A DNA stretch of 35,908 nucleotides, taken from positions 1 through 35,908 of IMG/VR virus record IMGVR_UViG_3300033143_002231; one strand, given 5' to 3'. Source of the stretch: a virus. The notes beneath the pieces were generated by a model. The model was not told where the DNA came from, ran no database searches, and saw nothing but the letters and a program-made list of their open reading frames with translations. The translations under genes were made by a program, and so were the position numbers. Every line of letters begins with the position of its first letter. The first letter of the stretch is position 1. Shown here piece after piece: positions 27,056 through 35,908 of the stretch.

Positions 27056-30000
27056 TTATTCCCTAAGTTCATGCCACCTTGTTAAACTACTTGATGCGTG
27101 ACCGATTGAAACAGAATATGTACTACCAACTGGTATTATTGCGGACACGCTATGGTGTATTTGATTACCAGAGTTCGACATTGCCAGATCAACAACAAGT
27201 CCATCTACAACTAAATTCAAGGTATTCCCGTTTATAACAACAGATGCACCAATTATAACCTGTATAGGGCTATTGGTGTCGTTTACATAGTCTGTGCTTT
27301 TAGCTCTACTTGCTAAAAGACTTTGCCAAGTTTGCGCAACACCAACACCGTATGCCATGTTACCCAAGAAGAATCCTTTGGGATCGTAGTTCTCGATGAT
27401 ACTTAAATGGTGAGTAGTAATATCATTATTTAGAGTAATTCCAGCAGACGACCTTATCGAAATTAGGTCACCCTCGACAGTATCTCCGATAGGTATTCTA
27501 TACGTGCCATTATGCAAAGTAGTGGCTAGTGCTTGCGAGATATTTTTATATATTAATCCATTTATATATATAATAAGCCTAGCACCTACGGCTACTGTAG
27601 ATGCCACACCAACGGACACATCTATAGTGGAACCATTTTTTTGCACAGTGTAACTATTGTCAGCTGAGCCATCTGCCCCACTTGTCCAACCAGCGCCAAC
27701 GCCATCGAATGGTATATTCTCCGTGAGAGCGGTTATCGCTCGTCCATCGTTTCCTGCTAGTGATATAGAATTAAGTCTCTCATTCGTCACAGGGACGCTG
27801 TATAGAGGATTAATAGCTTGCTTAGTGATTGAGATATTATGGTTAGAGGCATTATTAGAAAGCGTCTTAGTGTCAGTGAATCTGATATTTACCTGCTCTC
27901 CTTTAAGGAATTTTCTAGTAAAGGAGAACTCGTGAGACTGTTTTGTAACCGTATCGTAACCAATATACTCATCAGCAGTAGTACCGTCTGAACCTCTGTA
28001 AAGAATAACTGCACCTGCACTTGTAGCAGAAAAATATGTCCTACCTGTCCCCGTGTAAATACCATCTTCTGGTACTGTAAAGGTTGAGCCATCCCATGAA
28101 TCAGATGAGTCTATTGTTTCTATAAATGGTATTCTCGTGACGTACGCAGTTATCGCCTGTCCTGCATTGCCAACACCACGAAGCTCTATATCTTCTTCAC
28201 TTGTCGCCCCTTCAAAAACTACGTTATTAGAAGATGCTGATTCTACAATGTTAAAATAATGCTCAGTAGAGTCGTTCGACAGAGTTAGTGTAGTGGACAC
28301 TCTAATTGATAGAACGTCACCTGCATTAAACTCCCCTGCTGATCCTATGTATGCCCCACCAGTTGTTCTTGCATAATAAGTGCTTCTTGTAGAGTGTAAA
28401 ACTTTATATAACGATCCATTTTTATAAAGATGTGTCTCTCTACTCGTAGCTAACGTGTCTTCAACTTTAACAATTAGGCTTAGTTGTGAGTCATTAGACT
28501 GTACTGTGTACTCGTAAGCTGTGTCATCCCACCCAGTACCAGCTCCATTAAATACGACGTTTTCCGTGTTTGCCGTGATTGCTTCGCCGCCATTACCCTC
28601 TAGTTTAACTGAGTTAACCTCAACACTCTCAGCAGTCGGTAAAGGATTAGTAATGACTTCTAAATCATCAAATACTAATTCTGCACCAATATTTTCTTTT
28701 ACAACATGGAATCCGATCACTGCCTCTACTACAGGCTTTGCAACCATTCTTAAAAGCTCATCACCAGTTGTTGCAATTGAGTTGTGTTTTATTGGAGACG
28801 TTGCGAGAATATCACCAGATACACTATCTCTAACGTATGCGTTTATATCACCAGAGTCACCAGAGTATGCGTATGTTATGTTGTGACCTTTCAAGTCACC
28901 TTTACCTCTGTTAAATAGGTTTACAAATGGAAATTCAAATCTATCGTTTAGTGACCCAACAGCTTGAGTATATCCACCAGACTTAATCTTTCCTTCAATT
29001 GTTGTAGTAGCGTCTGCAAGTGTTCCTTGTAATGTACCACCACCGAGAGGAAGTGCAGAGTTACCTTTGTTTATTGCAAGTGCATCAACGTCTTCTACTC
29101 CATCAAAATCAATTAATGAAACGCTATCTTTGCCTAGCCTATCAACTGCTATCCAGTAGCCATGAGTTGCTGAATACATAAATATAGACTCTTGAACTCT
29201 TACTCTCATTCCATCTCTTGCATCAGCAATTAGTGGTAATGAGTTTGTAGAATATTCAGTTAGTGTGCTTTTTGTAACATCAAGCTCATTAAATACTACA
29301 TCATCTGTTGTTTTTACTGCTTGATCTTGCCCAGATAAAAACCCCTCTTCTGTTGCTGTTAAGTGATAGTATTCATCAGTAGTTCCACCCTGTAGGCTTG
29401 CTAGATCATTGTGGTTAGTTACTGTTGCAGCAGAGAAAGTAGTTGTAAAAACACTTTGAGCTTCTGCACCTGCAACACCTTCTTGAATCAAGTACCTACC
29501 TATGAGAGTACCAACTCCTGCTAGTGCAGGTGGTAATCCAGATGGTGCTTCTGCCAGTTCTGCCGATGCCTTATTGTTATATTGTGCAGTTCCGTAAATT
29601 AATGCCAGTGTGCTTGGTGAGTCGCTTACCATGTAAAGCCAATCAACTTTCCATTTGCCTGTACCTAGAGCTGTCAGTGTCCCAGCATTATCATAGTTTA
29701 CGTTATCTAATAATTTAACATCATCAGTAATTGTGTACGCACCGTAAATAGATGTGAATACATTAGCAGGAGCCGTTCCTGCAATAGAGGTATCAAAAGC
29801 ATCATGTGGTATAGGGTTTACACCATACCAGAATCGACCTGCTGTAACTGTAACATTTAATCCAGTTGCACCAAGTATAGATCCACCTTCTTTATGCAAG
29901 AAAGTTCCAAAGTCTTTAAATAATGTACCTGCTCTATTTGGAAAATCGACTGCTGCATTTCTAGCATCTATGATCTTTAAAATTGTTCCTCTTCTAGCAA

Positions 30001-30565
30001 CTATATATCCAAGAACTTTGTCAAGACCATTTGTAACTGTCTCAGATGTAGACACAGCCCATTGCGGAGTACCTGCATTATAGTCAATGTATAAGTAGTT
30101 TGCTGCATTATCAGTAAGTGCCAACACACCAGAAGCTACCAAGTTTACATGCAATAAGTTAGCATGTGAATCTGCAGTCGCTCTTAGTGAAACAGCACAA
30201 GCATCAATAGAAACAGTCCCGTCTGCATTATCAGTTAAATCGCCTTCATCACATACGCCAGAGCTTGAGAAGTGGGAATATATCTTTTGAAGATTGTCTA
30301 TGTGTGGTACTGGGCCGTTGATTTCATTTGAAGAATCAAATTTTGTATTCTCAAATGTTGGTGTAATATCAGTCCAGTTTGTTGTTGATCCTGCATCTTG
30401 TTTTATATATGCACTCTTACCAAACAAGGCAAGAGAATCCACAGGTGCATCATAAGCAACTGTGGTTGGGTTTGCTGATGGATAAACTATCTCAGCACCA
30501 TCTTTAAACGCAAGTTTATTTAAAAGGAATTGTACTTTATCGCTTTTCCAAAAATTAGTTCCCAT
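27056..30565 (-). CDS. Large tail fibre protein with three tandem jelly-roll repeats
   Basis: The 1169-aa protein has an N-terminal particle-binding region (MGTNFWKSDKVQFLLNKLAF), a long beta-rich shaft and three similar modules at about residues 655-780, 793-918 and 930-1058. Each opens with a 'V/ISLxGNxGxAITAxTENI' line and ends with 'LSIRxSxxxTLSNDxxxHxxxI'. They resemble C1q/TNF-like jelly rolls. Each module is roughly 125-130 aa. The last 105 residues form a separate tip domain (KSTDYVNDTNSPIQVIIGAS ... VPVGSTYSV ... WHELRE). Receptor binding is expected of it. Ribosome site GAAGGATAATAAAT before ATG. It is the largest gene, in the T7 fibre position. Confidence 0.8.
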   Translation of the reverse strand: MGTNFWKSDKVQFLLNKLAFKDGAEIVYPSANPTTVAYDAPVDSLALFGKSAYIKQDAGSTTNWTDITPTFENTKFDSSNEINGPVPHIDNLQKIYSHFSSSGVCDEGDLTDNADGTVSIDACAVSLRATADSHANLLHVNLVASGVLALTDNAANYLYIDYNAGTPQWAVSTSETVTNGLDKVLGYIVARRGTILKIIDARNAAVDFPNRAGTLFKDFGTFLHKEGGSILGATGLNVTVTAGRFWYGVNPIPHDAFDTSIAGTAPANVFTSIYGAYTITDDVKLLDNVNYDNAGTLTALGTGKWKVDWLYMVSDSPSTLALIYGTAQYNNKASAELAEAPSGLPPALAGVGTLIGRYLIQEGVAGAEAQSVFTTTFSAATVTNHNDLASLQGGTTDEYYHLTATEEGFLSGQDQAVKTTDDVVFNELDVTKSTLTEYSTNSLPLIADARDGMRVRVQESIFMYSATHGYWIAVDRLGKDSVSLIDFDGVEDVDALAINKGNSALPLGGGTLQGTLADATTTIEGKIKSGGYTQAVGSLNDRFEFPFVNLFNRGKGDLKGHNITYAYSGDSGDINAYVRDSVSGDILATSPIKHNSIATTGDELLRMVAKPVVEAVIGFHVVKENIGAELVFDDLEVITNPLPTAESVEVNSVKLEGNGGEAITANTENVVFNGAGTGWDDTAYEYTVQSNDSQLSLIVKVEDTLATSRETHLYKNGSLYKVLHSTRSTYYARTTGGAYIGSAGEFNAGDVLSIRVSTTLTLSNDSTEHYFNIVESASSNNVVFEGATSEEDIELRGVGNAGQAITAYVTRIPFIETIDSSDSWDGSTFTVPEDGIYTGTGRTYFSATSAGAVILYRGSDGTTADEYIGYDTVTKQSHEFSFTRKFLKGEQVNIRFTDTKTLSNNASNHNISITKQAINPLYSVPVTNERLNSISLAGNDGRAITALTENIPFDGVGAGWTSGADGSADNSYTVQKNGSTIDVSVGVASTVAVGARLIIYINGLIYKNISQALATTLHNGTYRIPIGDTVEGDLISIRSSAGITLNNDITTHHLSIIENYDPKGFFLGNMAYGVGVAQTWQSLLASRAKSTDYVNDTNSPIQVIIGASVVINGNTLNLVVDGLVVDLAMSNSGNQIHHSVSAIIPVGSTYSVSIGHASSSLTRWHELRE

Positions 30566-30570
30566 ATTTA

Positions 30571-31584
30571 TTATCCTTCAAAATTAACGTAGATTATTCC
30601 ATCTACTGAGTCTACATCAAGAGATGATATTTCGATTACATCAGTAGCTACACCAAGAAGAGAAATTTCCATTCCTACACCTTGACCAACTATGATTTCT
30701 TTTCCTGATGTTGCATTTCTTATTAGTAATTCGTTACCACCATTTTGAGTGATAATTAATTTCTTAATTGATGCAGTTAATGCTCTAAGAGTAACCCAAC
30801 CTGCAATAGTAGTTAGTGGTGTAGTTGAAAAATCTCTTTTATAATAATTCTCAACTACATCTTTATCTGCTGTACTTGCTTGAATTGCTGCCTGAATGGC
30901 CTTATCTTCTGTAGATTGAGTAACAGATAAACTTGCGACATCAGCTTTGCTTCCTAGTGTTGCAGGAAGTTTTGCGCTTTGAGCGGCAAGCGTTGCCTCT
31001 GTAGCCGCGCCAGCAGGCAATGGCTGAGAGGCTAACGAAACTGGCTGAGTCTCTGTTAAATCAGCTTTGAGCTGTAATTCAGTAAGAAGTAATGCCAGTG
31101 CTGTTTCAAGCTCTGTTGCTTTTACAAGTGCTTGCCCTGAAGCATTTACAATTAATAAATTTGTTCCGTCACCAACTCTTGTTGAGTCCCATGTATGAGT
31201 TAGCCCATCATGAGAAATTTCTACTCCAAGATCTCCAGTAGTTAAGTTTAATGTAACTGGCACCCCAGTTATATCTACAATCTCAACTGGTATAGGCCTA
31301 GTATTTGCAGGTGTTGCTGTATCTCTATTTACTGCCTCTATAACTCCATCTTTAACGTAGTAAAGTCCAGCAGGGAGAGGTTTTGAATTGTTTTCATTTG
31401 TTGAATCTTTATAAACTTGAACTGCGCCATTTTCATCTTCGAACCATTGTCCAGACGGTAATGCAATTGTATTTGATTGGACAGCTGTATCAATCTCTAC
31501 CTGGACAGGTATTCCATCTATCATAAACTCTATTGGTGATCCGGCAGAAACAGTCTGAAGTGGTGGATATATATATAAGCTCAT
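30571..31584 (-). CDS. Tail-associated structural protein
   Basis: The 337-aa protein begins MSLYIYPPLQTVSAGSPIEF. It has a beta-rich N-terminal half, a helical middle with alternating Ala/Thr/Leu ('ATELETALALLLTELQLKAD', 'AATEATLAAQSAKLPATLGS'), and a beta C-terminal domain ('LRALTASIKKLIITQNGGNE', 'IIVGQGVGMEISLLGVATDV'). The 'TQPVSLASQPLPAGAATEAT' stretch is a frequent linker in phage tail and baseplate-associated proteins. It lies between the 118-aa protein and the fibre gene, so it may link fibre to tail. AAGGGG ribosome site. Confidence 0.6.
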   Translation of the reverse strand: MSLYIYPPLQTVSAGSPIEFMIDGIPVQVEIDTAVQSNTIALPSGQWFEDENGAVQVYKDSTNENNSKPLPAGLYYVKDGVIEAVNRDTATPANTRPIPVEIVDITGVPVTLNLTTGDLGVEISHDGLTHTWDSTRVGDGTNLLIVNASGQALVKATELETALALLLTELQLKADLTETQPVSLASQPLPAGAATEATLAAQSAKLPATLGSKADVASLSVTQSTEDKAIQAAIQASTADKDVVENYYKRDFSTTPLTTIAGWVTLRALTASIKKLIITQNGGNELLIRNATSGKEIIVGQGVGMEISLLGVATDVIEISSLDVDSVDGIIYVNFEG

Positions 31585-31586
31585 AG

Positions 31587-31943
31587 TTACGCCCCTTGAG
31601 ATGCTGCTCTAAAAGTAATATCAATATTACCTGTGCCAGCCGTAAAGTTATATTTTGCTCTTATGTATTTAAAAGTGACTTGAGAGATCAGTACCTGATG
31701 CTCATCATTATCAACATTAACTGGAATAATTTGACCAAAATCAAGTTCTGTCCAGCTAGATGCATCGTTTTTATCGTCAGATATTTCAAAAGTTAAAGAT
31801 CCATTTATCCCAACAGAAGTCCATTTTGCTATATATAGCACCCTATCTGTTGATTTTACTTCTGAAGGTTGTGAAGTTAGATTTCCTGCAACATCTCCAT
31901 TGTCTAAGACAAGGTGTTCGCCAGCATAGTGTTTTCTCGACAT
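31587..31943 (-). CDS. Beta-sandwich tail appendage protein, paralogue of 24973-25281
   Basis: A 118-aa protein (MSRKHYAGEHLVLDNGDVAG ...) similar to the 102-aa protein at 24973-25281. Shared features are a 'HLxxxNGDxxxxxTSxP' start, a 'GxLxxxISDDKN' or 'GNFIIQGSNDG' strand, and a 'KxIRxxYxFxxxTGxxxxxF' end. The two probably arose by duplication and bracket the fibre, holin-like and lectin-domain genes. AAGGGCGG is the ribosome site. Likely part of the tail tip or fibre attachment. Confidence 0.65.
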   Translation of the reverse strand: MSRKHYAGEHLVLDNGDVAGNLTSQPSEVKSTDRVLYIAKWTSVGINGSLTFEISDDKNDASSWTELDFGQIIPVNVDNDEHQVLISQVTFKYIRAKYNFTAGTGNIDITFRAASQGA

Positions 31944-32019
31944 TTTCCGCCCTTGGTTATCGGTTAGGCATGGTTAGCCACTCAATAAGATTTTAACCGT
32001 TGTTTATATAATATACAAG
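31944..32019 (-). promoter_or_regulatory. 76-bp spacer with TAACC repeats, possible late regulatory site
   Basis: On the minus strand, TAACC occurs at 31976-31972, 31966-31962 and 31959-31955, and an opposing GGTTA at 31998-31994 could pair with any of them. TATATTATATAA lies just upstream, near the end of the 1034-aa gene. The pattern could be a promoter with operator repeats, or an mRNA hairpin. Evidence is pattern only. Confidence 0.35.
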
Positions 32020-35000
32020 CTATCTCTCTTGAAGTCTCTGTGCTTGAGTCAGAGAATTATTGTATCTTTTCTTTTGCATAGACTCTGTTGGAGCAGAAAC
32101 GCCTTGTTGTCTCTGTTGTTCCTGAGCATCAACTTCTTTATTTCTTAACTGAATCAATAGTTGTCTGTTTCCGTTTTCTTTTAATGTATCTGAGCCAGAG
32201 CCAAGAAATCTTAGAATTTTCCTTCTCTCTGTTCTGCTTACTTTTCCATTAGAAACTGTTACAGATAAATGTCTTAAAAATGTTTTATAAAGATTTGGGT
32301 ATATAGTCTGAAGAACCTCTCTTCCTTCTGGTGATATATATCCATCTTCTGCATTTTTTATAACTTTCATCGGATTAAGCGCAGCATTTCTATATCTATG
32401 ATATTTTCTTATTTCTCTGTCACTTGGAGTATAGTCAAAATCAAGACCATCATCATTATTTGACGTTGGAAGTTTTTCCGCTAAAAATTCAATGGCCATA
32501 TTAACTTTATCAAACATGCTATTTGAAACTTCTGGAAGTAGTGCAGACATTTGCTTATTGTTTTCCATAAACCTATCAAGAAGATCAGCTGGATCTTGAA
32601 TAGCTTGCTCAAGGTGCTCTTTGTCTGTCTCGTAAATTCTTTTTACACTATCGCCATCAATTTGTGATGTTATTGCAGATGTTCCAATTCTTTTGTTGAA
32701 GTTCTTAACAAATCCTATAGAGCTTTTTTTGATTGCTTTTTGAGTTGCAAGATTCGCCATTTCTTGTTGTCTGAAATAACTTGCCATTATCTCGTCACCA
32801 TGAGTTTTCATAAAATCGCGAGAAACTGTTGCAATTTTTCCTAGCATAAATGCTGGAGCAAATCCCATAGAAGAAGCAGAGGCACTTGTCATTACTCCAC
32901 TCATAAATGAAGTCATTCCAGCACCACCTTTAGCAGCTTCACCAGCAAGTTTAGCTTTTATTGACTTCTCAATTATTGTAGATAAATGATAATTCTTATT
33001 ATGCATTTTTAGTTCATCAGCAATTTTTCCTAGATTATTATTTCTTGCTAACTTTTCAATATGATTATTAAGTTCAAAATATATTTCTTTTAAAACTGCC
33101 TTATCAATACCTTGATCGTTTGTTTCCCATGTTTTTATTTTTTGTCCTAAATTTGTCTTAAACCTTCTTAGACTATTCATTGTAAATGGCTCATCAACAC
33201 CATCAACAAATCTTTGATCTCTAACACCGTCTGCAAACTCATTTATTTTTTTCCATGAGTTATTAAATATCGCATCAATGTTCCCAGTGTCAGGATCTGT
33301 CATTTCTCGTCTTGCAGATTTTAGGATTATTTTTCTTATGCTTGATCCAGTAAGTTTACGGTCTATAACTTTTTTTTCTAGCAAGTTGTTTTGGATTCTA
33401 TTTAAAGCATTATCAATTCCAAAAAGTGAATTGTTTTGCATTATCTCAATATTTTTATCGATATATCTACTATCAAGTGGAGTATGTCCGACTTCTCTTA
33501 TCTTTGATGTAAGAGATCTGTCTCCTTGCTTTCCTCGCAATTCGTAAACCATGTCGGCAATTTCATCTTTCTTTGCAATTCCGTACTTCTTAAATGCTGT
33601 CTTATTGAATCCAATTGCTCTTAACAGATGCTTAGTTGATTTTTTTCCTGCGTCTTCTGATGCTTCTCTTACAATTGCATTTATATGCTTATCTAAGATT
33701 TGTGGCCTTGTGACAAAAACCCTATCTTTTAACTTGAATCCATCAATTGTGTTAAATTCATCATCTAATAAATTAGAAAATTGTCTTTTCTTTGCCTTGT
33801 AGTCATTTATTGTTTCAGCATATCTATTAGATGTAAGTTTTTTATTTTCAAGAGTTCTTAATCTAGTTAATGCTCTGTTTGATCGTTTTACATTGTTTGC
33901 CAGTGCAGTTTTTAAATATTTGTCAGTTGGTTTATTTAAAATATCTTTTCTGAGCCTTGAGCCTATAGCAGTAGATTTTCCGATTTCACTGACTATTGCT
34001 TTTCTTTCGGCAAGCTTACCAACTTTTAACTCATCTGTTATTGCACCAAGATCAAAAAGCAACTCTTTGTCATACTGAGATGTTTTAACATCATTTATTA
34101 AATCAGTTATCCTTATAGATCCACCAGCTAGTGCTTCTCCAAGACTTGAATCTTTATAGATTTCATCATAGAAATTTCTTACTCCAAACTTATTCCCAAG
34201 ATTATTTAACTCTTCTCGGCTTGTCAGGTCTAAGAGGTTTGTATTTTGAGCAAACTCTGGACTTACAGCAATTCTACTTTTCCCCATTTGGTTGTAGAGG
34301 TTACCGTTTTCGTCAACATTTATGTTTACACCCTTAAGACCAAGAACTTTATCTTTTCTTGTCATCCCAAGAGAGTCAACTCCAAGATCTTTGAATGCTT
34401 CATCGCCTTCAAGAACTGAACCATGCTTATTTAAAACTTCTTTTATTTTCTTTGGTCTTTTTGTTAAAACTTTCCCAGCCGTAAAACCGATCGTTCCACC
34501 AATTAGTGCAGGAACGGCAGCTCTAGCCATTGCGCTCTCTGCATTCCACTCATCGTCATAAAGCTCAGTTTCACTATAGTAATCACCAAGCCCGCGCATA
34601 CCTGATTCTATGGCACCAAGGCCGGCATATTTAGCTGCTTTCCCTGTAAGTTGTTTGGCTCCATGCTTAACAGCTAGTTTACCTGCGCCTTTCGCTAAGG
34701 CTCCTAGTCCACCACCAAGCAAAAGAGATCCACCAATATCAGCAACAGTTGATGAAACTGGAAACGCTTTCTTTCTTAGAAAATATGACTCAGGATCAAT
34801 CACACCAGCTTTTGTTAAAACACCTGTGCTTATCCCAGCTGTAACACCTTCTAACGCACTTTCGGCTATTGCCTTTCCTTGCTCAACAACATCACTTTCG
34901 ACATCTGAAATTTTTTGTTGATACCTGTCTTCATCATCTGCAAAACTTGCACCATCTTGAAACATTTTTGATGCTACATCAGAACCAACTGTTACAACTT

Positions 35001-35124
35001 CATTATCTTCATTAATTACATCGTAATTTTCGCCAGCAACTAGGCCATGCGTCCCTTCAAATAATCTGTTTTCAAAATCTGCAACTTCTTCAACTTCATT
35101 TGTTTGCGCATTAACTAATTTCAT
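32020..35124 (-). CDS. Large internal virion (ejection) protein, gp16-like by position
   Basis: This 1034-aa mostly helical protein starts MKLVNAQTNEVEEVADFENR, followed by a short beta segment and a region of Gly/Ala-rich hydrophobic helices. These include 'STVADIGGSLLLGGGLGALA' near residue 130 and 'AAVPALIGGTIGFTAGKVL' near 210. A second hydrophobic segment (about 730-760, 'GGAGMTSFMSGVMTSASASS') could cross a membrane during DNA entry. The rest is charged coiled coil. Length and order after two smaller ejection genes match T7 gp16 (1318 aa); no lytic transglycosylase motif is evident. Ribosome site GAAGGTAATTA before ATG. Confidence 0.7.
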   Translation of the reverse strand: MKLVNAQTNEVEEVADFENRLFEGTHGLVAGENYDVINEDNEVVTVGSDVASKMFQDGASFADDEDRYQQKISDVESDVVEQGKAIAESALEGVTAGISTGVLTKAGVIDPESYFLRKKAFPVSSTVADIGGSLLLGGGLGALAKGAGKLAVKHGAKQLTGKAAKYAGLGAIESGMRGLGDYYSETELYDDEWNAESAMARAAVPALIGGTIGFTAGKVLTKRPKKIKEVLNKHGSVLEGDEAFKDLGVDSLGMTRKDKVLGLKGVNINVDENGNLYNQMGKSRIAVSPEFAQNTNLLDLTSREELNNLGNKFGVRNFYDEIYKDSSLGEALAGGSIRITDLINDVKTSQYDKELLFDLGAITDELKVGKLAERKAIVSEIGKSTAIGSRLRKDILNKPTDKYLKTALANNVKRSNRALTRLRTLENKKLTSNRYAETINDYKAKKRQFSNLLDDEFNTIDGFKLKDRVFVTRPQILDKHINAIVREASEDAGKKSTKHLLRAIGFNKTAFKKYGIAKKDEIADMVYELRGKQGDRSLTSKIREVGHTPLDSRYIDKNIEIMQNNSLFGIDNALNRIQNNLLEKKVIDRKLTGSSIRKIILKSARREMTDPDTGNIDAIFNNSWKKINEFADGVRDQRFVDGVDEPFTMNSLRRFKTNLGQKIKTWETNDQGIDKAVLKEIYFELNNHIEKLARNNNLGKIADELKMHNKNYHLSTIIEKSIKAKLAGEAAKGGAGMTSFMSGVMTSASASSMGFAPAFMLGKIATVSRDFMKTHGDEIMASYFRQQEMANLATQKAIKKSSIGFVKNFNKRIGTSAITSQIDGDSVKRIYETDKEHLEQAIQDPADLLDRFMENNKQMSALLPEVSNSMFDKVNMAIEFLAEKLPTSNNDDGLDFDYTPSDREIRKYHRYRNAALNPMKVIKNAEDGYISPEGREVLQTIYPNLYKTFLRHLSVTVSNGKVSRTERRKILRFLGSGSDTLKENGNRQLLIQLRNKEVDAQEQQRQQGVSAPTESMQKKRYNNSLTQAQRLQER

Positions 35125-35127
35125 TAA

Positions 35128-35908
35128 TTACCTTCGTGTAGCTTTTCTTGCCTTTCTCATTAGCCCTCTTGTTAGGCCTTTGAATCTCATTTCTGGTGGA
35201 AGTTGCCCTTGAGAAATTCCCATACCTTTCCATACATTTCTGTATACGTTTGAAGTATTTTGTAAAAGGTCACTCAGTATTCTTTTAGAGTGGATTCCAA
35301 TTCCAGTTGTTGCAATATCGCCCATTGCTTTTAAATCCCATTCCTGTAAAACACCAGCTGGATAAATACCAAGTCCACCATCTCTTTTAGCTTGCCCAAC
35401 AAGGCCGAGAAGTTGTTTTTGATATGACTTATATCTCGCAGCCTCTTCACTTGTGATCGGAAGTCTTTGAGTTAATTCAGTTGGCCCAACGGCACTTTGT
35501 ATTGCTAACATATTAAACATAATTTCTGACGCAGTTGCAACAGTTGGAAGGAATTGATCCATACTTTCTTTCTGTTTTTTACTATCAGTTACAATTCTAT
35601 CTTTTCCCCATCTGATCGTTCTGTCTCTTGTTGCCTGATCTTTTATAGGTGGGGCCTGTCTACGAATTACACCAGTTCGAGATCCTTCTTTAAATCTCTT
35701 CTTCTGCATGTCTTCATAACCCTTAATTTCGTATTTAACGGCATCTACCATGTCTTTGCTGTATTGTTTTTGAATTGCGGCTTGCGCCTTCTCAAGCTTT
35801 GCTACGACTTTTGGACTCTTTGACTTAGCTATATTTCTAGCTAGTTCTATGTCAATTTCCTTATATCGTTGCATTTTTATTTCTTTTATTCTTTCTTTTA
35901 GATACTTA
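35128..35908 (-). CDS. Internal virion (ejection) protein, C-terminal part; continues at base 1
   Basis: This segment is the continuation of the gene that starts at 917. It covers the C-terminal half of the 527-aa product (the 114 bases at the end repeat those at 1-114). It is basic and helical: a coiled coil ('SPKVVAKLEKAQAAIQKQYS'), a hydrophobic patch 'ATASEIMFNMLAIQSAVGPT', and a strongly basic end (GLTRGLMRKARKATRR). The stop lies three bases ahead of the 1034-aa gene. An internal ATG at 35874 is not the true start. Confidence 0.78.
   Translation of the reverse strand, partial: KYLKERIKEIKMQRYKEIDIELARNIAKSKSPKVVAKLEKAQAAIQKQYSKDMVDAVKYEIKGYEDMQKKRFKEGSRTGVIRRQAPPIKDQATRDRTIRWGKDRIVTDSKKQKESMDQFLPTVATASEIMFNMLAIQSAVGPTELTQRLPITSEEAARYKSYQKQLLGLVGQAKRDGGLGIYPAGVLQEWDLKAMGDIATTGIGIHSKRILSDLLQNTSNVYRNVWKGMGISQGQLPPEMRFKGLTRGLMRKARKATRR
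35795..35908. repeat. Right copy of terminal 114-bp overlap (circle closure)
   Basis: Identical to bases 1-114. It is the right-hand end of the overlap that closes the genome into a circle. For a non-redundant map, this copy can be dropped. Confidence 0.93.

Noticed and set aside
32373-32384. GATTAAGCGCA match to part of the repeated rightward element, on the other strand
   Set aside because: Only 11 bases match, inside the 1034-aa coding sequence, and the rest of the 36-base core does not follow.
34322-34921. Several plus-strand ORFs (34322-34561, 34610-34921) with Pro/Ser-rich products
   Set aside because: They are mirror frames of the 1034-aa ejection protein, with no ribosome sites and no domain pattern.
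1-35908. CRISPR array, tRNA genes, integrase or attachment sites
   Set aside because: No regularly spaced repeats, no tRNA cloverleaf pattern and no recombinase motifs were seen by eye on either strand.

Overview
The window is the genome of one short-tailed (podovirus-type) tailed phage, apparently complete. Bases 1-114 are identical to bases 35795-35908, and one reading frame continues unbroken across that overlap, so the sequence closes into a circle of about 35,794 bp. The DNA is AT-rich with AGA-dominated arginine codons, which suggests a low-GC bacterial host. Two lipobox proteins and a lysis set without Gram-positive wall-binding modules point to a Gram-negative host. I cannot name the host.

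Layout. A divergent control region lies at about 16414-16702. Rightward from it (16703-24171) runs an early/recombination block of small, tightly packed genes: a RecE-type PD-(D/E)XK exonuclease, a RecT annealing protein, a PhaR-like DNA-binding protein, two HNH nucleases, an NlpC/P60 endolysin, a CsrA-like protein and many small unknowns. Leftward (16413 to about 14409) is a short run of a third HNH gene, small unknown proteins and very small membrane peptides, ending in a hairpin terminator. The leftward block then continues as one long late module: RusA-type resolvase, small terminase, a GNAT-like protein, a lysine-rich protein and large terminase. Next come portal (7918-9759), scaffold, major capsid protein, connector and nozzle. 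It then runs through base 1 and across the circle junction into the ejection proteins (920-1414, the junction-spanning gene, and 32020-35124). It ends with tail appendage and fibre genes (24973-31943) and a lysis cassette (24155-24942) that converges on the end of the rightward block.

How it works together. The virion genes follow the T7 plan: portal, scaffold, capsid, tubular A-like, tubular B-like, three internal virion proteins, fibre, holin-like protein. There is no recognisable DNA or RNA polymerase, helicase, primase, integrase or CI-type repressor. Replication and transcription therefore probably rely on the host, helped by the exonuclease/annealing pair and a resolvase. Regulation may involve a 36-nt element repeated upstream of the two first rightward transcripts, a second 25-nt repeated element in the leftward block, the PhaR-like protein and the CsrA-like protein.

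Most noteworthy: the repeated promoter/operator elements beside a CTAG-dense intergenic region; host-type global regulators (CsrA-like, PhaR-like) in a small phage; histone-like lysine tails on several packaging and recombination proteins; a chain of overlapping packaging genes with TTG/GTG starts; and a series of tiny membrane peptides with good ribosome binding sites.
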